In this document: piece by piece, positions 20,521 to 29,103 of the stretch | Layout: each line of letters begins with the position of its first letter | How positions within the stretch are numbered: the first letter of the stretch is position 1 | Source of the DNA: Denitrobaculum sp965225735 | Lineage (GTDB): Bacteria; Pseudomonadota; Alphaproteobacteria; Kiloniellales; Kiloniellaceae | Direction of reading: 5' to 3' | Assembly (NCBI GenBank): GCA_965225735.1 | Contig: CBDDBN010000025.1 | Span: 186,001 to 250,000 of the forward strand | DNA length: 64,000 nucleotides | Made by a program: the position numbers and the translations under genes | The notes under the pieces: model-generated | What the model saw: the letters and a program-made list of their open reading frames with translations, nothing else | What the model was told of the DNA's origin: nothing | Databases searched by the model: none

Positions 20521-20548
20521 GTAGCTGTCACGCTTTGATGTTAGTTAT

Positions 20549-20562
20549 CTTCCATATGGAAG
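20549..20562. promoter_or_regulatory. Perfect 14-bp palindrome, probable DeoR operator
   Basis: CTTCCATATGGAAG reads the same on both strands and sits 29 bases from each of the divergent start codons. Nearby GGAATC and GGAATG may be additional half-sites. The placement between a DeoR-family gene and the transporter operon makes it the natural operator candidate. Confidence 0.6.
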
Positions 20563-20591
20563 GAATCATACATGGAATGCGTGCATAATCA

Positions 20592-21242
20592 ATGGCGAAA
20601 CTCTTCAAAATTCAAAGCGATGGCACGGCGCTCATAGGTGACGCTGAACTCGATGTTTTAGCTTGGAAATGCGGCAAATCTCAAACTGCGCCAGGGGCTC
20701 AGTCCGCCACCGCGCGAGAGGTTTTTGCTGAACTTGGACGAAGCTCTTCGCTGCGTCATCTAGTCGTTGGAGTGATCGGTCCTCGGGAAGCGACGGCTGA
20801 ACAGCTTGAAGCCGCCGAGCAGATCGGAAACCGCTTGGGACGTATGGGACTGACGCTCATTTGCGGCGGGAAAAGCGGTGTGATGGAAGCCGTATCCAAA
20901 GGCTGTTCGGAAGCCGGCGGAACGATGATCGGCATTCTGCCGGGAAGTACGCCTCATGACGCGAACCGCTACGTCAGCATTGCGCTCCCGACCGGCCTTG
21001 GGGAAGCGCGCAACATGGTCATTGCGAAATCCGCGAGGGTCCTGATTGCTGTCGGCGGCTCGTACGGCACGCTCAGCGAAGTGGCTTATGGACTGCATTT
21101 TTCCAAGCCGGTGATCGGCATTCAAGACGCGCCCGAAGTCGAAGGCGTTTTACACGCAAAAACCGCAGACGAGGCGATCGAACTGGCTCTCGAGGCGCTT
21201 CTGAATTCGGCGTTGACTTCTGGTGAGGTCAAGAATGTGTAA
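20592..21242 (+). CDS. LOG-family (TIGR00725-like) protein, putative nucleotide phosphoribohydrolase
   Basis: The 216-residue protein has a ~50-residue N-terminal extension and then the Rossmann-type LOG/DprA-like core. The core shows 'LTLICGGKSGVMEAVSKG' (phosphate-binding GG and Glu), 'GLGEARNMVIAKSARVLIAV' and 'GGSYGTLSEVAYG', corresponding to the family motifs PGGxGTxxE and RN. Related enzymes release ribose 5-phosphate from nucleoside monophosphates. As the first gene after the DeoR operator and 21 bases before the ATP-binding subunit gene, it appears part of the transporter operon, suggesting a link to a nucleotide- or ribose-type substrate. No good ribosome site is visible before this ATG. 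Confidence 0.75.
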   Translation: MAKLFKIQSDGTALIGDAELDVLAWKCGKSQTAPGAQSATAREVFAELGRSSSLRHLVVGVIGPREATAEQLEAAEQIGNRLGRMGLTLICGGKSGVMEAVSKGCSEAGGTMIGILPGSTPHDANRYVSIALPTGLGEARNMVIAKSARVLIAVGGSYGTLSEVAYGLHFSKPVIGIQDAPEVEGVLHAKTADEAIELALEALLNSALTSGEVKNV

Positions 21243-21263
21243 ATTTTCTTACAAGACCGGCTG

Positions 21264-22343
21264 ATGACCCCTTGTATTGCCCTCAAGAATGTCAGCAAGC
21301 GGTTCGGCGATACCGAGGCCGTGAAGGATGTTTCGCTCACCCTTCACGACGGCGAGTTCGTCGCTCTGCTGGGCGCTTCAGGTTGCGGGAAATCCACCAC
21401 GCTCCGTCTGCTGGCCGGGTTGGAAAGCCCGTCAGACGGTCAAGTCGTTCTGCGTAACCGCGATGTCACGCAAGAAAGTCCTGCCGACCGCAACATCGCT
21501 TTAATGTTTCAATCCTACGCACTCTATCCGCATCTGACGGTCTTTCAGAACATCTCTATGCCGTTGAGACTGCGCGGCTTGTCGGTCGTTCAGCGATTGC
21601 CCGGCATGGCGCACATCAGCACGACGGTTCGCGAACAGGCTCGAGAGATTGCCGCGCGCGTCCATCAGATGGCGGACATGTTGCGTCTGGACGGCTTGCT
21701 GGAACGTAAGCCAGGTCAGCTTTCGGGTGGGCAGCAGCAGCGGGTGGCCCTTGCCCGCGCTTTGGTCAGGGAACCTTCTGCGTTTTTGTTGGACGAGCCC
21801 TTGTCCAACCTCGATACGCAACTGCGCGCGGACACGCGAGAGGAGATCCGGTCAATTCACCGGCGGACCGGCTATCCCTTTCTGCTGGTCACGCACGATC
21901 AATCAGATGCGCTGTCGATGGCGGACAAGATCGCTGTCATGATCGCGGGACGAATTGCTCAATTCGGCACGCCGAAAGAAATCTTCCGCAAACCGAAAAC
22001 GGTCGCGGTCGCGGAGTTCATCGGTCATCACCGGATCAATATGCTTCCGGCTGGTGCCGCCACAGCTCTTCACCCCGCCGGCCGTCAGCTTTCCCTGGGG
22101 GTGCGGCCAGAGGATTTACGTGTCGCGCCTGAAGGCTCGATGGAAGCCACAGTTGAAAGCCTTTCATTTCACGGCGAAGAGACAATCCTCCGCTTAGTCG
22201 GCACGGCGCAGCAAAGTCTGACGCTCGTCCTGCGCCGCGCCGAAGAACTTCCGAATGCTGGCGACAGCGTACGACTCGCCGTAGATCCCAGCGCGTTACA
22301 TGGCTTCGATAGTGAGGGTAACCGGCGGGAGTTTCTGGAATGA
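21264..22343 (+). CDS. ABC transporter ATP-binding protein, MalK/UgpC type
   Basis: The 359-residue cytoplasmic subunit has Walker A 'GASGCGKSTT', signature 'LSGGQQQRVALARAL', Walker B 'FLLDEPLSNLD' and the switch His 'VTHDQSDAL'. A C-terminal TOBE regulatory domain follows ('GVRPEDLRV'), as in carbohydrate importers. An insertion of about 25 residues follows the Q-loop region ('LRGLSVVQRLPGMAHISTTV'), longer than in MalK and possibly altering contact with the permeases. The stop overlaps the next permease start by four bases. Confidence 0.93.
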   Translation: MTPCIALKNVSKRFGDTEAVKDVSLTLHDGEFVALLGASGCGKSTTLRLLAGLESPSDGQVVLRNRDVTQESPADRNIALMFQSYALYPHLTVFQNISMPLRLRGLSVVQRLPGMAHISTTVREQAREIAARVHQMADMLRLDGLLERKPGQLSGGQQQRVALARALVREPSAFLLDEPLSNLDTQLRADTREEIRSIHRRTGYPFLLVTHDQSDALSMADKIAVMIAGRIAQFGTPKEIFRKPKTVAVAEFIGHHRINMLPAGAATALHPAGRQLSLGVRPEDLRVAPEGSMEATVESLSFHGEETILRLVGTAQQSLTLVLRRAEELPNAGDSVRLAVDPSALHGFDSEGNRREFLE

Positions 22344-23224
22344 TCCGCCGGGCCCTTACCGACCTTTCCCTCGTTGGGCCGGCGGCTCTGGCCGTCGTGA
22401 TCTTTATTTTCCTGCCGGTCGCCGTTGTCTTTGTTTTGGCCTTCACTGACTACCAGTTCGGTGCGAGATCGGCGAATTGGATCGGTATCGACAATTTCTC
22501 GAAGCTCTTCGGATCGAAGCTTGGCCGCAAAGCCCTCGTGAACACGCTGATATACGCCGGGATTGTGATCCCGGTCTCCGTAGGCCTGGGATTGCTTGTC
22601 GCGATGGGCCTCCACCGTCTGTCTGCCAGGTTACCGCGCGTATCATCAGTTCTCAGAGCTGTGTACTTTCTGCCCGTCGCGGCGACGCTGGTCGCCATGG
22701 CCGTCTCCTGGCAGATGTTGCTGCACCCTTCGTTGGGGCTGTTGAACAACTGGATTTCCGTTTTGGGCCTGGAACCGCAACAGTGGCTCAGCAACAGGGG
22801 ACTCGTTCTCTACACCCTGGCGGCAATCGGCGTTTGGCAGAGCGTCGGATACAATATGGTCCTGTTTCTGGCCGGGCTCGCCGCAATTCCCTCACCGCTT
22901 TACGACGCAGCGGAAGTCGATGGCGCCGCCGACGGATGGTCGCGCTTTTGGATTGTGACCTGGCCCATGCTGGGGCCAACGACACTCTTCGTAATGATCG
23001 TGACGGCTGCGAACGCGTTTCGAGTCTTCGAGACGGTCGCATCAATGACGAAAGGCGGACCCGCCTTTGCTTCGGATACGATCGTCTACGCCCTCTATCG
23101 CGAAGGCTTCGTTTATTTTAAAGCAGGCTATGCGAGCGCCATTACGGTGGTGTTCTTCGCGGCACTGCTCTTACTGACCGCGCTGCAGTTGGCATTGGTC
23201 GAGCGGAAGGTGCACTACCGATGA
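22340..23224 (+). CDS. ABC transporter permease, UgpA/MalF type
   Basis: The 294-residue inner-membrane protein has six predicted helices and the EAA loop for binding the ATPase ('YDAAEVDGAADGWSRFWIVT'). It is typical of CUT1-family carbohydrate or glycerol-phosphate importers. Four-base overlaps with the genes on both sides imply translational coupling. Together with the next permease it forms the heterodimeric channel. Confidence 0.92.
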   Translation: MIRRALTDLSLVGPAALAVVIFIFLPVAVVFVLAFTDYQFGARSANWIGIDNFSKLFGSKLGRKALVNTLIYAGIVIPVSVGLGLLVAMGLHRLSARLPRVSSVLRAVYFLPVAATLVAMAVSWQMLLHPSLGLLNNWISVLGLEPQQWLSNRGLVLYTLAAIGVWQSVGYNMVLFLAGLAAIPSPLYDAAEVDGAADGWSRFWIVTWPMLGPTTLFVMIVTAANAFRVFETVASMTKGGPAFASDTIVYALYREGFVYFKAGYASAITVVFFAALLLLTALQLALVERKVHYR

Positions 23225-24039
23225 GGATGGGTGCAACGCTATCCCTCGGCCTTCTATCGCTTGGGGCATCCGTTGTCCTTTTGCCATTCGTTTGGCTGGT
23301 GTCTGTTTCGCTGAAACCCCATAGCGAGATTTTCACCACCGACGTGAGGCTTTGGCCCTCGCAACCGACGCTCGTCAACTATTGGACGGCGCTGACGGAA
23401 ACGGACATTCCGCTTTATATATTGAATGGTGTCATCGTCACCGGCAGCATTCTGATCCTGCAGCTGGCCATCACAGTTCCCTGCGCCTACGCGATGGCGC
23501 ATAGAGAGTTTCCGGGGCGATCCCTGCTTTTCGGCTCCGTCGTCGCGGCCCTGCTAGTGCCCTTCCACGTCACCGCAATTCCGATATTCATCGGGCTGGC
23601 CGAGTTCAAGCTGCTGAACAGCTACACCGCTTTGATTCTTCCGTTCGTTGCCACCGCCTTCGGACTCTTTTTGCTGCGGCAGGCCTTCGCGCAAATCCCA
23701 AAGGACCTGGTCAATGCCGCTCGGGTCGATGGAATGACTGAAATGGGTATCGCCTGGCGCGTGGGTTTTCCCCTCTGCATGCCGACTGTCATCGCTTTTT
23801 CCATCTTCTCGGTCACGGCCCATTGGAACGATTTGTTTTGGCCGCTGATCGCAACCACCGACCCTAATCTCGCCACGCCTCCCCGCGGGATCCTGTTCTT
23901 TCGGGACGAGGAAAGTGGCGACGATGTCGGCCCCCTCATGGCTGGCGCAACACTGATCACCGCCCCTCTGATCCTAGGTTTCTTGCTCGCGCAAAAACGC
24001 TTTACCCAGGGCCTCGCCAATACGGGCTTGAAGAGATGA
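23221..24039 (+). CDS. ABC transporter permease, UgpE/MalG type
   Basis: The 272-residue membrane protein has six helices and the EAA motif region 'VNAARVDGMTEMGIAWRVGF', followed by the family's 'HWNDLFWPLI'. It pairs with the UgpA-like permease. The start overlaps the upstream stop (ATGA). The binding-protein gene follows after 70 bases, a gap that contains GGAG for that gene. Confidence 0.92.
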   Translation: MRMGATLSLGLLSLGASVVLLPFVWLVSVSLKPHSEIFTTDVRLWPSQPTLVNYWTALTETDIPLYILNGVIVTGSILILQLAITVPCAYAMAHREFPGRSLLFGSVVAALLVPFHVTAIPIFIGLAEFKLLNSYTALILPFVATAFGLFLLRQAFAQIPKDLVNAARVDGMTEMGIAWRVGFPLCMPTVIAFSIFSVTAHWNDLFWPLIATTDPNLATPPRGILFFRDEESGDDVGPLMAGATLITAPLILGFLLAQKRFTQGLANTGLKR

Positions 24040-24109
24040 AGGCCGAGCAGACTTACGGGGGCTCCTACTGTCCAAACCCATCGCTTAACCACAACTCTCG
24101 GAGAAGACT

Positions 24110-25360
24110 ATGAGACTGTTGAAATCCCTTACCCTGTCTGTTGGGGTTGTTTTCACCGCAACCGCGGCACTGGGCGAAACCGAAGTTCGTCTCCACTATG
24201 CAATCCCGACCATTTGGGCCGAGACGCAGGAAAAACTGGCCACGGCCTTCATGGCCGAAAACCCGGACGTCAAGATCGTGATCGACGGTCCTGCCGAAAG
24301 CTATGCGGAAGGTGTTCAACGACTGTTGCGAGAGTCCGTCGCAGGGACGGCGCCAGACATTGCCTATGTCGGTTTGAACCGGTGGCGCATACTCGAGGAC
24401 CGCGGATTGACAAAGCCGCTGGATGCATTCCTTCCCGAAGATGCCTTGGCGGCAGGCTACACGCCCGCGCTTCTGTCTCTGGGTGCATTCGAAGGCAAGC
24501 AACATGCTCTCGGGACCTCGGCATCGAACATGGTTCTCTACGTGAACCCTGATCTCGTCGCACAAGCTGGCGGATCGATGGAGAAGTTTCCAAGCGATTT
24601 CGATGGAATCATCGAGCTGGCAGCCAAGATCGATGCGCTGGGCGACAATATCGAAGGCATCTGGATCGGCCGTCACGACTGGCGTTTCCAGTCGCTCCTT
24701 GGCGCGCACGGCGGCCGTCCTCTCAAGGAAGACGAGTCGGATATCACCTTTGACAGCAAGGCCGGAATGAAAGCCGCAGCGCTTTACAGGCGTTTCGCCA
24801 CTGAAGGCGGCATGTCATCGATGACGCAAGATGATGCGCGTCAAGCCTTTCCGGCGGGCACTCTGGGCATGTTCTTCGAATCCTCATCGCTCTTGAAACG
24901 CTTTGAAGAAGGGGCCGCAGGTAAGTTCGATGTAACTGTGCTTGGTACCCCGGTGGTGGCGAAGGAAAACGTTTACTTTCCCACCGGTGGCTCCGCGATC
25001 GTGATGCTGACCGAAGACTCTGAAAAACAGAAAGCAGCCTGGGAGTACATGGCTTTTGTCACTGGCCCCGCAGGTCAAAAGATCATCGTGGAGAACACCG
25101 GCTATGCGCCGGCAAACAAGCTTGTTCTGGATGATGTCTCTTACTTGGGTGATTATTACGCCAAGAACGCGAATGCGAAGGTTGCCCATGCTCAGGTCGC
25201 CGCGCATGCTGGTCCCTGGTATGCCTATCCAGGCGCAGAAGGCGTAGCCGTTACTGACTTAATCGCCGCAGCGCTTGTTGAATTAACTGAAGGCGCAGAC
25301 GTTGAACCAACGGTGTCGGAGCTTGCCGATACGCTTCGGTCACAGCTAGGCATGAAGTGA
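24110..25360 (+). CDS. Periplasmic substrate-binding protein of a CUT1-type ABC importer
   Basis: The 416-residue protein begins with a signal peptide ('LLKSLTLSVGVVFTATAALG', cleavage near residue 22). It belongs to the family-1 extracellular solute-binding proteins: 'IAYVGLNRWRILEDRGLTKPL', 'GTSASNMVLYVNPDLV' and 'PTGGSAIVML' occupy typical positions. The family includes maltose-, glycerol-phosphate- and polyol-binding proteins, and the ligand cannot be deduced here. It is the last gene of the operon; a strong terminator follows the stop by nine bases. Regulation is probably by the divergent DeoR-type repressor. Confidence 0.9.
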   Translation: MRLLKSLTLSVGVVFTATAALGETEVRLHYAIPTIWAETQEKLATAFMAENPDVKIVIDGPAESYAEGVQRLLRESVAGTAPDIAYVGLNRWRILEDRGLTKPLDAFLPEDALAAGYTPALLSLGAFEGKQHALGTSASNMVLYVNPDLVAQAGGSMEKFPSDFDGIIELAAKIDALGDNIEGIWIGRHDWRFQSLLGAHGGRPLKEDESDITFDSKAGMKAAALYRRFATEGGMSSMTQDDARQAFPAGTLGMFFESSSLLKRFEEGAAGKFDVTVLGTPVVAKENVYFPTGGSAIVMLTEDSEKQKAAWEYMAFVTGPAGQKIIVENTGYAPANKLVLDDVSYLGDYYAKNANAKVAHAQVAAHAGPWYAYPGAEGVAVTDLIAAALVELTEGADVEPTVSELADTLRSQLGMK

Positions 25361-25368
25361 CGAAGGAA

Positions 25369-25403
25369 AGCCGCGACCTTCCCAAAGGTCGCGGCTCCCT
25401 TTT
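25369..25403 (+). terminator. Rho-independent terminator of the transporter operon
   Basis: Perfect 12-bp stem (AGCCGCGACCTT at 25369-25380 with AAGGTCGCGGCT at 25385-25396), four-base loop CCCA, followed by CCCTTTT. It lies just after the binding-protein stop codon. Confidence 0.9.
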
Positions 25404-25571
25404 CATTGTCAGAGCGTTGCGACGTTTGTTCTAAAACGATATTTGACCCGCAAGCTGTTGCACAGACCTGAACGACCCGTTACAAGAAACCCATGCACGA
25501 CCTCACCCGCACCGCCTTTCGAATAGCCTGACGGCGCCCGATCCGGGACGCCATTCTTGCGGTCATTCGAA

Positions 25572-25927
25572 GGGGGAGTAGCTCAGCGGTAGAGCAGCGG
25601 GTCAATACCAAGAAACATCAATAGAGACCTTTTGGGACGTCTTTCCGTGACCTTCGGTTAGGAGCGTTCAGCGCAGCGATGCAATCATCGCAAGCTGGGC
25701 GGAACGCGGCCCGAAGGTCACGGAAAAACGCCGCACCGGTTGCGCATAGGATCTTTAGGAGTGCGTCGAAAAACCTTACCGATGCACCACATCGGCTGCG
25801 GCTTCTCTCCTACCCGAAAGATCCTATGCGCAATCTCAAAAGGTCTCTATTGATGTTTCTTGGTATTTCAACTCCGTAGCGCCCGATAAGCGGCAGGTCG
25901 TGGGTTCGAATCCCACCTCCCCTACCA
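25572..25927 (+). tRNA. tRNA gene split by an inserted inverted-repeat element
   Basis: The 5' part (25572-25603) gives acceptor strand GGGGGAG, TA, a perfect D stem GCTC/GAGC and the 5' side of the anticodon arm. The 3' part (25868-25927) gives AGGTC variable bases, a perfect T arm (GTGGG-TTCGAAT-CCCAC), the matching acceptor strand CTCCCCT, discriminator A and an encoded CCA. Between them sits a 264-bp element. Joining the flanks leaves an anticodon arm that does not fold normally (90 bases in total), so I cannot name the amino acid; the gene is probably dead or was already unusual. The 3' end is two bases from the next gene's stop. Confidence 0.75.
25604..25867. mobile_element. 264-bp MITE-like element with perfect 31-bp terminal inverted repeats and two nested hairpins
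   Basis: The ends (25604-25634 and 25837-25867, beginning AATACCAAGAAACATC) are exact inverted copies. Inside are two further perfect stems: 16 bp (25642-25657 with 25711-25726), which holds GCGTTC/GAACGC and GCGATG/CATCGC inner stems, and 17 bp (25740-25756 with 25817-25833), which holds AGGAG/CTCCT and CCGATG/CATCGG. Nothing protein-like is encoded, so movement would need a transposase in trans. A TC (or TCAA) is found on both sides as a possible target duplication. Confidence 0.8.
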
Positions 25928-25929
25928 GT

Positions 25930-26583
25930 CTAATTTTTGTTCCAGCGCTCATGCCAGTTGGCGCAAACCTGTTCCAACTGCGTTCGGGCTTCTTCTTCCG
26001 TATCGGCAGAATCGTGAAAGGGGCTGAGAAACTTCGCCTCCTTGATGGTCAGCTCAAGGATATAGTGGTCTTTCAAATAGCTACTCTTTCCAACGCGGAC
26101 ATAGCTGGTCACACCTGAGATGGAACGGTACCAACCGCCGATATGGCAGCCATAGCCCCAAAGATAGGCATGGGTGTTTTGACGCCGTTCGTCACCGTCC
26201 GGATAGTGCCAATACTGATAGGTTTCCCCAAAAACACTTTGCAGCATCGCGGTAACCTGGTCTTCATCCCAGTCGCGCGGCAAAATCTTTTCGATAGAGA
26301 TCAGCTCGACGGTCCGGGGCTGAGCATCGCTTCGGCCTCCAACCTCAATCTTGAACCTTTTGAATTTGTCCGCGGACCGGATCGTGATATGTCCCGAAAA
26401 GAGGGGCTGCCCAAAATACGAAAACTCTGACGTTTCTATGGAATACTTGTTCGCCAGCAGCTCAAACTCGCTGCCGATGCGAAAATCCCTCAAGAGCGAC
26501 CTGAGAGCCTCTTCATCCGCTTTGGCCGGATAGGAAAAGGCGCAGACGAGAAAGACGCCTGTTAGAAAGGCTCTGAGATTCAC
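25930..26583 (-). CDS. Secreted hypothetical protein
   Basis: Unrecognised 217-residue product with a signal peptide ('FLTGVFLVCAFSYPAKA', cleavage about residue 22). The mature part is rich in aromatic residues ('YQYWHYPDGDERRQNTHAYL', 'GYGCHIGGWYRS') with two or three cysteines, and ends 'WHERWNKN'. No domain is recognised. Its stop lies two bases from the tRNA 3' end, so the two are convergent. It is likely monocistronic. Confidence 0.7.
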   Translation of the reverse strand: MNLRAFLTGVFLVCAFSYPAKADEEALRSLLRDFRIGSEFELLANKYSIETSEFSYFGQPLFSGHITIRSADKFKRFKIEVGGRSDAQPRTVELISIEKILPRDWDEDQVTAMLQSVFGETYQYWHYPDGDERRQNTHAYLWGYGCHIGGWYRSISGVTSYVRVGKSSYLKDHYILELTIKEAKFLSPFHDSADTEEEARTQLEQVCANWHERWNKN

Positions 26584-26990
26584 GCGAGTGGCTCTCTCGT
26601 CACTGTTAAGCTCACATTTCTTGCTGTTCAGAACAGGTCGCTTCTAACTTCATCAATCGTATCCGGAAGTGAAACTACGCGCAGCCTCGAACATAGATCG
26701 GCCCCGATACCTCTCTCCGGTTTTCATTTTTCGTTTGTACACAGCTTCCGCCTCGGCATAGAGTCTCCAGGTTGTTCAGAAATAAATATCGGTAAGCTGC
26801 AGTAACGGCATTGAAATTAGCCGCCGAATAATTGGGCATAGGGCGGCAATCATTCGACGTTACTCACTTGGACAACAGGTAGTTCATCGTATCCGGAAAG
26901 CTCGGTTGGTGTTTCTGACCATCCGGGCCGGTTTCAGCAGGTAGCCCCCACAAACAAAGTCAGAAGAACGAACCTGGGAGGCGCGGGGTC
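26584..26990. other. Intergenic stretch, nothing recognised
   Basis: About 400 bases between divergent genes, AT-richer in its middle. The phrase TTCATCGTATCCGGAA / TTCATCAATCGTATCCGGAAG occurs at both 26648-26670 and 26882-26900 (GTATCCGGAA exact), which may be paired regulator sites. I find no RNA gene or additional open frame with signals. Confidence 0.45.
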
Positions 26991-28325
26991 ATGGGGAACG
27001 AGGTCAGCACGACGGAGAGCGCGAGGCTCGAACGCAGAAAAGAGGAAAGACGCGCGAATTACGACCCCAGGGTCCTGGGCTTCTCGGCAAATGCGGCCCT
27101 TTTGGCGATGACTTTGGGCGCCGTCCTCCTGGTGGTTGCAGGGTATTTCTATTGGGACCGGGTGCTCCAGCCCACCACGCCGGACTACGCGAGCCCGGCC
27201 ATTCTCTACCGGCTGATCCTGATCGTCATTCTGATGCTCTTCATCCCCTTCACCGCCATGAGCTTTTATTTCGTGCGGCGCGACGTGCGACGGCGGGAGT
27301 TGAGGGAGAACTGCCGGGCTTTGGGGCTGGATTACGAACACTACTATCACATCTATAAGCGCGAGACGCGCGAGGCGCACTTCCTCTATGCGGTCTGTTT
27401 CACCTCGGTGATCACCATGCTTGGGCTGACGGCAATTCTGCTGGGTAAAGAGTTGAAGCTGGACGAGGGCGCAAACCTGCTCCTGATGGGTGTCTTCGTG
27501 GGCGACGAACCGGCAAAGATCGAGGCTTCGCAAACGGGCCCGCTGATGTTTTTCGGCATGGCCTTTCTCGGCGCCTATCTCTGGGGGCTGCAGAACATCC
27601 TGCAGCGCTACTTCACCAATGACCTGGTGCCGGGCGTATACTACGGCCTGGGAACGCGCATGATCTTTTCCGCGGTTATCGCGCTGATCATCTTTCACCT
27701 TCTGCCCGATGCGGGCGAAGAAGAGAACATTGGTAGCGGCATGCTACCGGCGCTCGCCTTCCTGATCGGCATGTTCCCGCAGCGGGCCCTGCAGTACATG
27801 ACCGAGAAGGTGAGCATTCTCTCGAGCCCGTCGAACGTCCAGAGCCAGGAGCTGCCTCTGGAGTTGATCCAGGGCATCTCGGTCAGCGACAAGCTGCGCC
27901 TGAAGGAAGAGGGCGTGGAGTCCTGTTACGATCTTGCGAACTCGGATTTCGTTCACCTGCTCTTCACCACCCCCTTCCAGCCGCTGGAACTGGTCGACTG
28001 GCAGTTGCAATCGCGGCTGGTGGTGTTCTTCGGTGCAAGGGTCGATGATTTGCGTCAACACGGCATACGCACCATCACTGAACTAAAAATGCTCGACGAG
28101 GCGACAGCACAGGAACTGGTTGAAAAAACGCATGTCACCAAAATGGCGATCGACATCGCCCGCAGGCGTGCGGCGGACGACCACGGCATCGATTTTCTGG
28201 AGTCCCTGCGCAAACCCCTGCTGTCTGGCGGCTGCATTAAGAAAGAGGCTTTGATGCCGCCGAAAGCGGGCACGGATAACAGCGGAACAGAGGTGCCGGA
28301 TGCGGCGCCGCAGGCCGCGCAATAA
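26991..28325 (+). CDS. Multi-pass membrane protein with a C-terminal helix-hairpin-helix-like cytoplasmic region
   Basis: No named family. The 444-residue protein has a charged N-terminus and six or seven hydrophobic segments between residues 30 and 265 ('ALLAMTLGAVLLVVAGYFYW', 'LILIVILMLFIPFTAMSFYF', 'MIFSAVIALIIFHLL'). A soluble C-terminal part follows, with two HhH-like repeats ('IQGISVSDKLRLKEEGVESC' and 'DDLRQHGIRTITELKMLDE'), as in DUF4332-type modules. It ends in a low-complexity tail. A scaffold or sensor role is possible. It stands alone. Confidence 0.65.
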   Translation: MGNEVSTTESARLERRKEERRANYDPRVLGFSANAALLAMTLGAVLLVVAGYFYWDRVLQPTTPDYASPAILYRLILIVILMLFIPFTAMSFYFVRRDVRRRELRENCRALGLDYEHYYHIYKRETREAHFLYAVCFTSVITMLGLTAILLGKELKLDEGANLLLMGVFVGDEPAKIEASQTGPLMFFGMAFLGAYLWGLQNILQRYFTNDLVPGVYYGLGTRMIFSAVIALIIFHLLPDAGEEENIGSGMLPALAFLIGMFPQRALQYMTEKVSILSSPSNVQSQELPLELIQGISVSDKLRLKEEGVESCYDLANSDFVHLLFTTPFQPLELVDWQLQSRLVVFFGARVDDLRQHGIRTITELKMLDEATAQELVEKTHVTKMAIDIARRRAADDHGIDFLESLRKPLLSGGCIKKEALMPPKAGTDNSGTEVPDAAPQAAQ

Positions 28326-28382
28326 CGCCGTTGCTTTGTCGCCAGGTGGTGGAGGATGGGCGTTGGCGAACGCGTCAGCGTT

Positions 28383-28886
28383 CTAGAGCAACCGCTGCCA
28401 CCAGCTGACATCGTGCCGTTTGCCGAACTTGAAGCCGACTTCGCGATAGACGCCGACGGCCTCGAAGCCGACCGATCGGTGCAGGGCTAAGCTCGCCTCG
28501 TTGGGCAGTGCGATCCCGGCGAACGCGGCGTGGAAACCTCGCGTTGTCAGCGCAGAGAGCAGTTCCTTGTAAAGCGCCTTTCCGATGCCCAGGCCGCGTG
28601 CTTCCGCCGAGACGTAAGCCGTGACATCGACCGACAGACGATAGGCGGCCCGCGTACGATGCGGTCCCGCGTAAGCAAATCCCAGGACCTGCCCCTCTCC
28701 GCCTTCAGCAACGAGGTAGGGATAATTTTCGAGCGTGCCGGTAATGCGCTCGGCCATCTCCTCGACCGAGGGTGGTCGCTCTTCGAAGGAGATCACAGTG
28801 TCCGCCACGATCGGCGCATAGATCGCCTGGATGCCGGGCGCGTCGGCAGCCTGAGCCGGTCGGATGGTAAAATTCGCTGGCTTCAT
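28383..28886 (-). CDS. GNAT acetyltransferase of the phosphinothricin N-acetyltransferase (PAT/MnaT) type
   Basis: From the chosen ATG (MKPANFTIRPA) the product has 167 residues. 'VISFEERPPSVEEMAERI' is highly characteristic of PAT/MnaT-like enzymes, 'SAEARGLGIGKALYKELL' is the acetyl-CoA motif, and 'NEASLALHRSVGFEAVGVYR' with 'DVSWWQRLL' completes the family pattern. Such enzymes acetylate methionine sulfone, sulfoximine or similar amino-acid analogues in the cytoplasm. An upstream in-frame start 39 bases earlier is possible. Monocistronic. Confidence 0.85.
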   Translation of the reverse strand: MKPANFTIRPAQAADAPGIQAIYAPIVADTVISFEERPPSVEEMAERITGTLENYPYLVAEGGEGQVLGFAYAGPHRTRAAYRLSVDVTAYVSAEARGLGIGKALYKELLSALTTRGFHAAFAGIALPNEASLALHRSVGFEAVGVYREVGFKFGKRHDVSWWQRLL

Positions 28887-29103
28887 GACAAGGGACTTCA
28901 ACTCCGGCTCTTGACGCAGCGGCAAGAACGCACCGCTCTACTCCACTCTCTGGAGCACTCCAGACTCCTGAGTATTCCCACATCCGAAATCCCGTCAAGT
29001 TAGGCGCAAGACAACGCTGCCGGTCGGGATGAATCAGCCGGCTGACTTTCGCCGCGGCGAGGAGACTCACCGCGATTTTTCTGAGACGGGAAAGGTCCAA
29101 TTC

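Noticed and set aside
25604..25867. A self-splicing group I intron in the tRNA anticodon loop, as known from other alphaproteobacterial tRNA genes
   Set aside because: The insert has exact 31-bp terminal inverted repeats and independent hairpins, not the P3-P7 core expected of a group I intron, and precise joining does not give a normal anticodon arm.
25679..25879. A 66-codon frame inside the tRNA-inserted element
   Set aside because: It reads through the palindromic arms and the right terminal repeat, so it is a by-product of the inverted-repeat sequence.
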